From the NCBI GenBank assembly GCA_963669155.1, contig OZ022590.1, positions 2,923,899 through 2,987,898 on the forward strand: 64,000 nt of DNA, given 5' to 3'. Made by a program: the position numbers and the translations under genes. The stretch is from Arbacia lixula (lineage: Eukaryota > Echinodermata > Echinoidea > Arbacioida > Arbaciidae). The notes beneath the pieces are model-generated. The model saw only the letters and a list, made by a program, of their open reading frames with translations. It made no database searches and was not told where the DNA came from. The first letter of the stretch is position 1, and the number at the start of each line of letters is the position of its first letter. Shown here one piece after another: positions 62,801 through 64,000 of this stretch.

Positions 62801-64000
62801 TCAGCTGCGCGAGCACCATTCACCGCCTGAAAGAAAACCACCTTACAGAAAGACGTTCGTCATGGAGGAATCTACTCTGAAACGATCCGCTCCAATGGCA
62901 TCCAACTTTCCGTTCCGTTTTTCTATCGTCTTTGAGCTGACGAGTTTCTATGGGAATTACGAGCGATTCTCTCTTGGCGAGGTACCCCATGCCCTTGCAA
63001 GTGCACTCTCCACAGCAGTGGAAAGAAAATATGGATATTTTTTCATAGCCCGCTGGTTCGTTGAAAAGCTCGCGGCGAGGGTCGGCATGGAGCCCTGTTC
63101 TCCCCGTCCGTGTAGGAATCGGAGGGATTTGATACCGGTGCCACACAATGGGCAGGTTTGGGAGCCTTTCAAAGACCGCACAATGGCATCATATCACTCT
63201 ACAGACATGCCTGCCGCCTGTGATTTCCTCAAATGTTTGTATGTATGTGTGTTTGTGTGTGTGTGTGTGTGTGTATGTGTAAGTGTGTGTGTGTGTATGT
63301 ATGTGTGTTTATGTGTAAGTGTGTGTGTGTCTGTGTGTGCGTGTGTGTGTGTGCGTGTGTGTGTGTGTGTGTGTGTTTGTGTGTGTATGTGTGTGTGTGT
63401 GTGTGTGTTTGTGTGTGTATGTGTGTGTGTGTGTGAGTGTGTGTGTGTGTGATATGTTTCTCTTCCCAATAATGAGAGATAAAGTGTAGATAAAGACAAA
63501 ACAGGGATGTGGAGGGAGGGAGAAGTTATAGATGAAGAGAGAGAGAGAGAGAGAGAGAGGGGGGGAGGAGAGAGAGGAGGAGGGAGTGATAGATGGAAAG
63601 AAAGAGAAAATGAAGATAGATGGAGACAGATAGAGAATGGTACACGAAGAGAGAGTTTGTGACATATGAACATAAGCAGTGATGAAGAATTCAACTTGAA
63701 TACCTCATTTTCTTTGTCTTATATTCATGGAATGCAGAAGGCATCAACCACATTTAAAAATCAGAAGCATTGTCTTATCACAAATAAAAAAAAATGTTGC
63801 CAACTTACATTCCTTGCGTCTCTCCAGTCCAGCAGTCCTGGTTGGTATCAGCAGCCATGTTTCCCTGCGAACACATGAGGGCGGGCAGCTCTCTGAACAC
63901 GCTCTTGGAGCTGTCCAGACTGTCCACAAACTGCAGCAGGCGCTGGTCCAGCGGGATGGCCGGGTTGGGCGCAATGGGGACGTCCACCGCAGGGTTGTTC
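50704..64000 (-). CDS. Glypican (GPC3/GPC5-type), C-terminal four exons, GPI-anchored heparan sulfate proteoglycan
   Basis: Exons 63809-64000, 54488-54617, 51551-51713 and 50704-50927 join in frame to 235 residues and a stop; the gene runs off the right edge. Glypicans sit on the outer cell surface and modulate Wnt, Hedgehog, BMP and FGF signals. Seen: CSQGNMAADTNQDCWTGE, the conserved CW region of the core lobe; then GMYRKIVVEDGLVAQLYNPE; a helical MDKLEHKTE; a linker exon with eight Ser-Gly dipeptides in acidic context for heparan sulfate; and a Pro-rich stalk ending in a hydrophobic tail VVTLAALCLSLVLHW typical of GPI signals. NPEVK resembles the GPC3/GPC5 branch rather than GPC1/4/6, an inference from memory. 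About half the usual 550 residues is present; the rest, with most cysteines, lies outside. Confidence 0.95.
51140..51240 (+). repeat. CT microsatellite in a glypican intron
   Basis: TCTCTCTTTC-type run between the two last glypican exons. Confidence 0.9.
51448..51544 (+). repeat. GA microsatellite touching a glypican donor site
   Basis: About 90 bases of GA ending GAGAGACTCATAC, where TCATAC is the reverse complement of the donor GTATGA. Confidence 0.92.
51551..51713 (-). CDS. Glypican glycosaminoglycan-attachment exon
   Basis: 163 bases, MVDKFLQNAIQDTSTFPLPG followed by Ser-Gly at residues 21, 26, 28, 30, 34, 36, 40 and 42 of the exon, in DY(Y)- and DF-spaced clusters, then EEMNN. NNT is also an N-glycosylation sequon. 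It ends in phase 1 at GTATGA. The donor is followed at once by a CT microsatellite and the acceptor preceded by a retroelement tail. Confidence 0.94.
51727..51850 (-). mobile_element. Retroelement 3' end next to a glypican splice acceptor
   Basis: On the minus strand: GGCCGTTCTGAAAAACAGCC, GGGCCCCCGTGCATAAATAA and an AGCCAAATCAATCAAATC tail. The tail ends about 13 bases before the acceptor of the glycosaminoglycan exon. The form fits the 3' end of a LINE or its SINE partner. Confidence 0.6.
52561..52655. mobile_element. TTAA-type MITE, family A fragment (left end)
   Basis: TTTAGGGATAGTCTACCC followed by ATCATCAAAGGATAAGAAAT, the left part of the family; then a GA microsatellite replaces the rest. 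Confidence 0.55.
52783..53552 (+). mobile_element. PIF/Harbinger-like DNA element (770 bp), non-autonomous
   Basis: Ends GGGTGGTATTCTGAG and CTCAGAATACCACCC are inverted repeats, flanked by a 3-base direct repeat CAT (52780-52782, 53553-53555). Three-base duplications and GGG-type ends fit PIF/Harbinger. Inside are repeated TTTTATCTCTGTTGTAA / ACAACAGAGATAAAAC subterminal motifs and a 31-codon frame at 53145-53240, MPKVRRGVNFLAEEVERIVV and on, which recalls the start of Myb/SANT-like Harbinger proteins. TWA is the usual target, so CAT is atypical. Confidence 0.6.
54404..54470. mobile_element. TTAA-type MITE, family A fragment (right end)
   Basis: GATATGTTTCTTTCACGTTT, TTGAAACCAACTTAATTTCA and GGTGAACTATCCCTTTAA match the right end of family A. 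It ends 18 bases from a glypican donor site. Confidence 0.65.
54488..54617 (-). CDS. Glypican exon, core-lobe end
   Basis: 130 bases: one base completes Met, then YRKIVVEDGLVAQLYNPEVK and LTSRERELLNALRLMDKLEH KTE, phase 0 at GTAAGC. The acceptor is ACCCTGTCAG. It is separated by a 9.2-kb intron from the upstream exon. A TTAA-type MITE remnant ends 18 bases beyond its donor. Confidence 0.95.
54988..55150. mobile_element. Palindromic MITE, family C relative
   Basis: GGGCCATGTTGTATATAGG to ATATCCAACATGACCCT, with inner arms TAACTTACCATCAATGGCAA and CATTGATGGTAAGTTACA. Same length and layout as the intact copy but a diverged outer end. Confidence 0.7.
56850..57162 (+). repeat. CT-rich microsatellite block
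   Basis: Interrupted CTCTCT over about 300 bases in the large glypican intron. Confidence 0.9.
57885..57985. repeat. Dispersed repeat family E, copy 1
   Basis: CAATTCAGTAGATTCACAAT, GCCACCTATC and CAGGC-AATTTC-AA are shared with 61756-61860. Confidence 0.65.
59446..59668 (+). repeat. 111-bp tandem duplication
   Basis: GAAGCAATTATGTTTGGGAA at 59446 and GAAGCAATTGTGGCTGGGAA at 59557 start two copies, each followed by CTACACATCTACATG and GAGAGAGTT(C/A)AGATT. Confidence 0.85.
61756..61860. repeat. Dispersed repeat family E, copy 2
   Basis: CAATTCAGTGGATTCACAAT, GCCACCTATCAGTTGCAGC, TGACAGGCTGAAATC; same orientation as copy 1, 3.9 kb apart in the same intron. Confidence 0.65.
62020..62300. repeat. 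Dispersed repeat family D, copy 3 (longest)
   Basis: Runs from CCTGTCAGCGTGTGATAAG through AAAGTCAGTTTCCGATTCTA to GGGACACCCTGTCTTTAA, so it links the left part (copy 1) to the right part (copy 2). No coding capacity seen. Confidence 0.7.
63236..63452 (+). repeat. GT microsatellite, ~215 bp
   Basis: GTGTGT with TATG, TTTG and AAGTG interruptions; a GA array follows at about 63536-63610. It lies about 360 bases from a glypican exon. Confidence 0.95.
63809..64000 (-). CDS. Glypican exon with CW motif (partial, cut by window edge)
   Basis: Open from the window edge, NNPAVDVPIAPNPAIPLDQR onward, LQFVDSLDSSKSVFRELPAL, then CSQGNMAADTNQDCWTGETQ, ending after AT in phase 2 at donor GTAAGT. Its upstream acceptor is not in the window. 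Confidence 0.95.

Larger units (their letters stand above)
54618..63808 (-). other. 9.2-kb glypican intron
   Basis: No in-phase exon found. Between 57.2 and 63.2 kb the DNA is less AT-rich and has few transposons apart from family E and D copies and the 111-bp duplication. This stretch could carry regulatory elements; an ATGCAAAT POU octamer lies at 62630-62637. Confidence 0.45.

Noticed and set aside
62862..63452. 196-codon frame starting MEESTLKRSAPMASNFPFRF
   Set aside because: The second half is GT microsatellite. The first ~115 codons have no recognised domain, and no splice or codon-use support was seen; it lies antisense in a glypican intron.
1..64000. tRNA, rRNA, snRNA, CRISPR arrays and bacterial-type operons
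   Set aside because: None found by eye on either strand; apparent GGTTCGA words lack a surrounding cloverleaf, and all recognised genes are spliced.

Overview
The window is animal nuclear DNA: short coding exons separated by long AT-rich introns, canonical GT/AG splice sites, many microsatellites and a dense population of small hairpin transposons and LINE tails. The gene set (a TMEM164 orthologue, a GPI-anchored glypican of the GPC3/GPC5 type, and a FYVE-type zinc-finger protein related to rabenosyn-5/Vac1), the abundance of TACATGTA-type motifs and the LINE 3' ends suggest a marine invertebrate, most likely an echinoderm or another non-vertebrate deuterostome. The species is inferred, not shown.

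Layout. (1) 919-18008, plus strand: the 3' part of a gene of at least eight exons, all joined in phase 0, giving 327 residues that begin at the last Cys-pair of a FYVE-like finger. Its introns hold a LINE tail, several MITEs, a ~480-bp pyrimidine tract, a GGAT-type minisatellite with ~165-bp higher-order period, an AGT array and, just before the seventh exon, a ~150-bp tandem array of decayed exon copies. (2) 18009-29776: the convergent interval, probably containing both 3' UTRs, with LINE 3' ends and MITEs. (3) 29777-36951, minus strand: a complete five-exon TMEM164 gene of 287 codons with the catalytic-type NPCHL motif. (4) ~37.0-46.8 kb: transposon-rich intergenic DNA, including a 5'-truncated Tx1/L1-like LINE with poly(A) tail and a long-TIR TTAA element. 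(5) ~46.8-64.0 kb, minus strand: the last four exons of a glypican (235 residues), including the CW motif region, a dedicated exon with eight Ser-Gly dipeptides for heparan sulfate attachment, and the GPI signal. The 5' part of this gene lies beyond the right edge.

TMEM164 makes arachidonoyl ether phospholipids, glypicans are cell-surface morphogen co-receptors, and FYVE/Rbsn proteins act on early endosomes. The sequence gives no reason to think these three genes work as one system. The most unusual items are the phase-0 array of exon fragments upstream of a real exon, the microsatellite/retroelement-framed glycosaminoglycan exon, the repeat that runs from the TMEM164 3' UTR into its C-terminal codons, and a set of at least six hairpin-element families.
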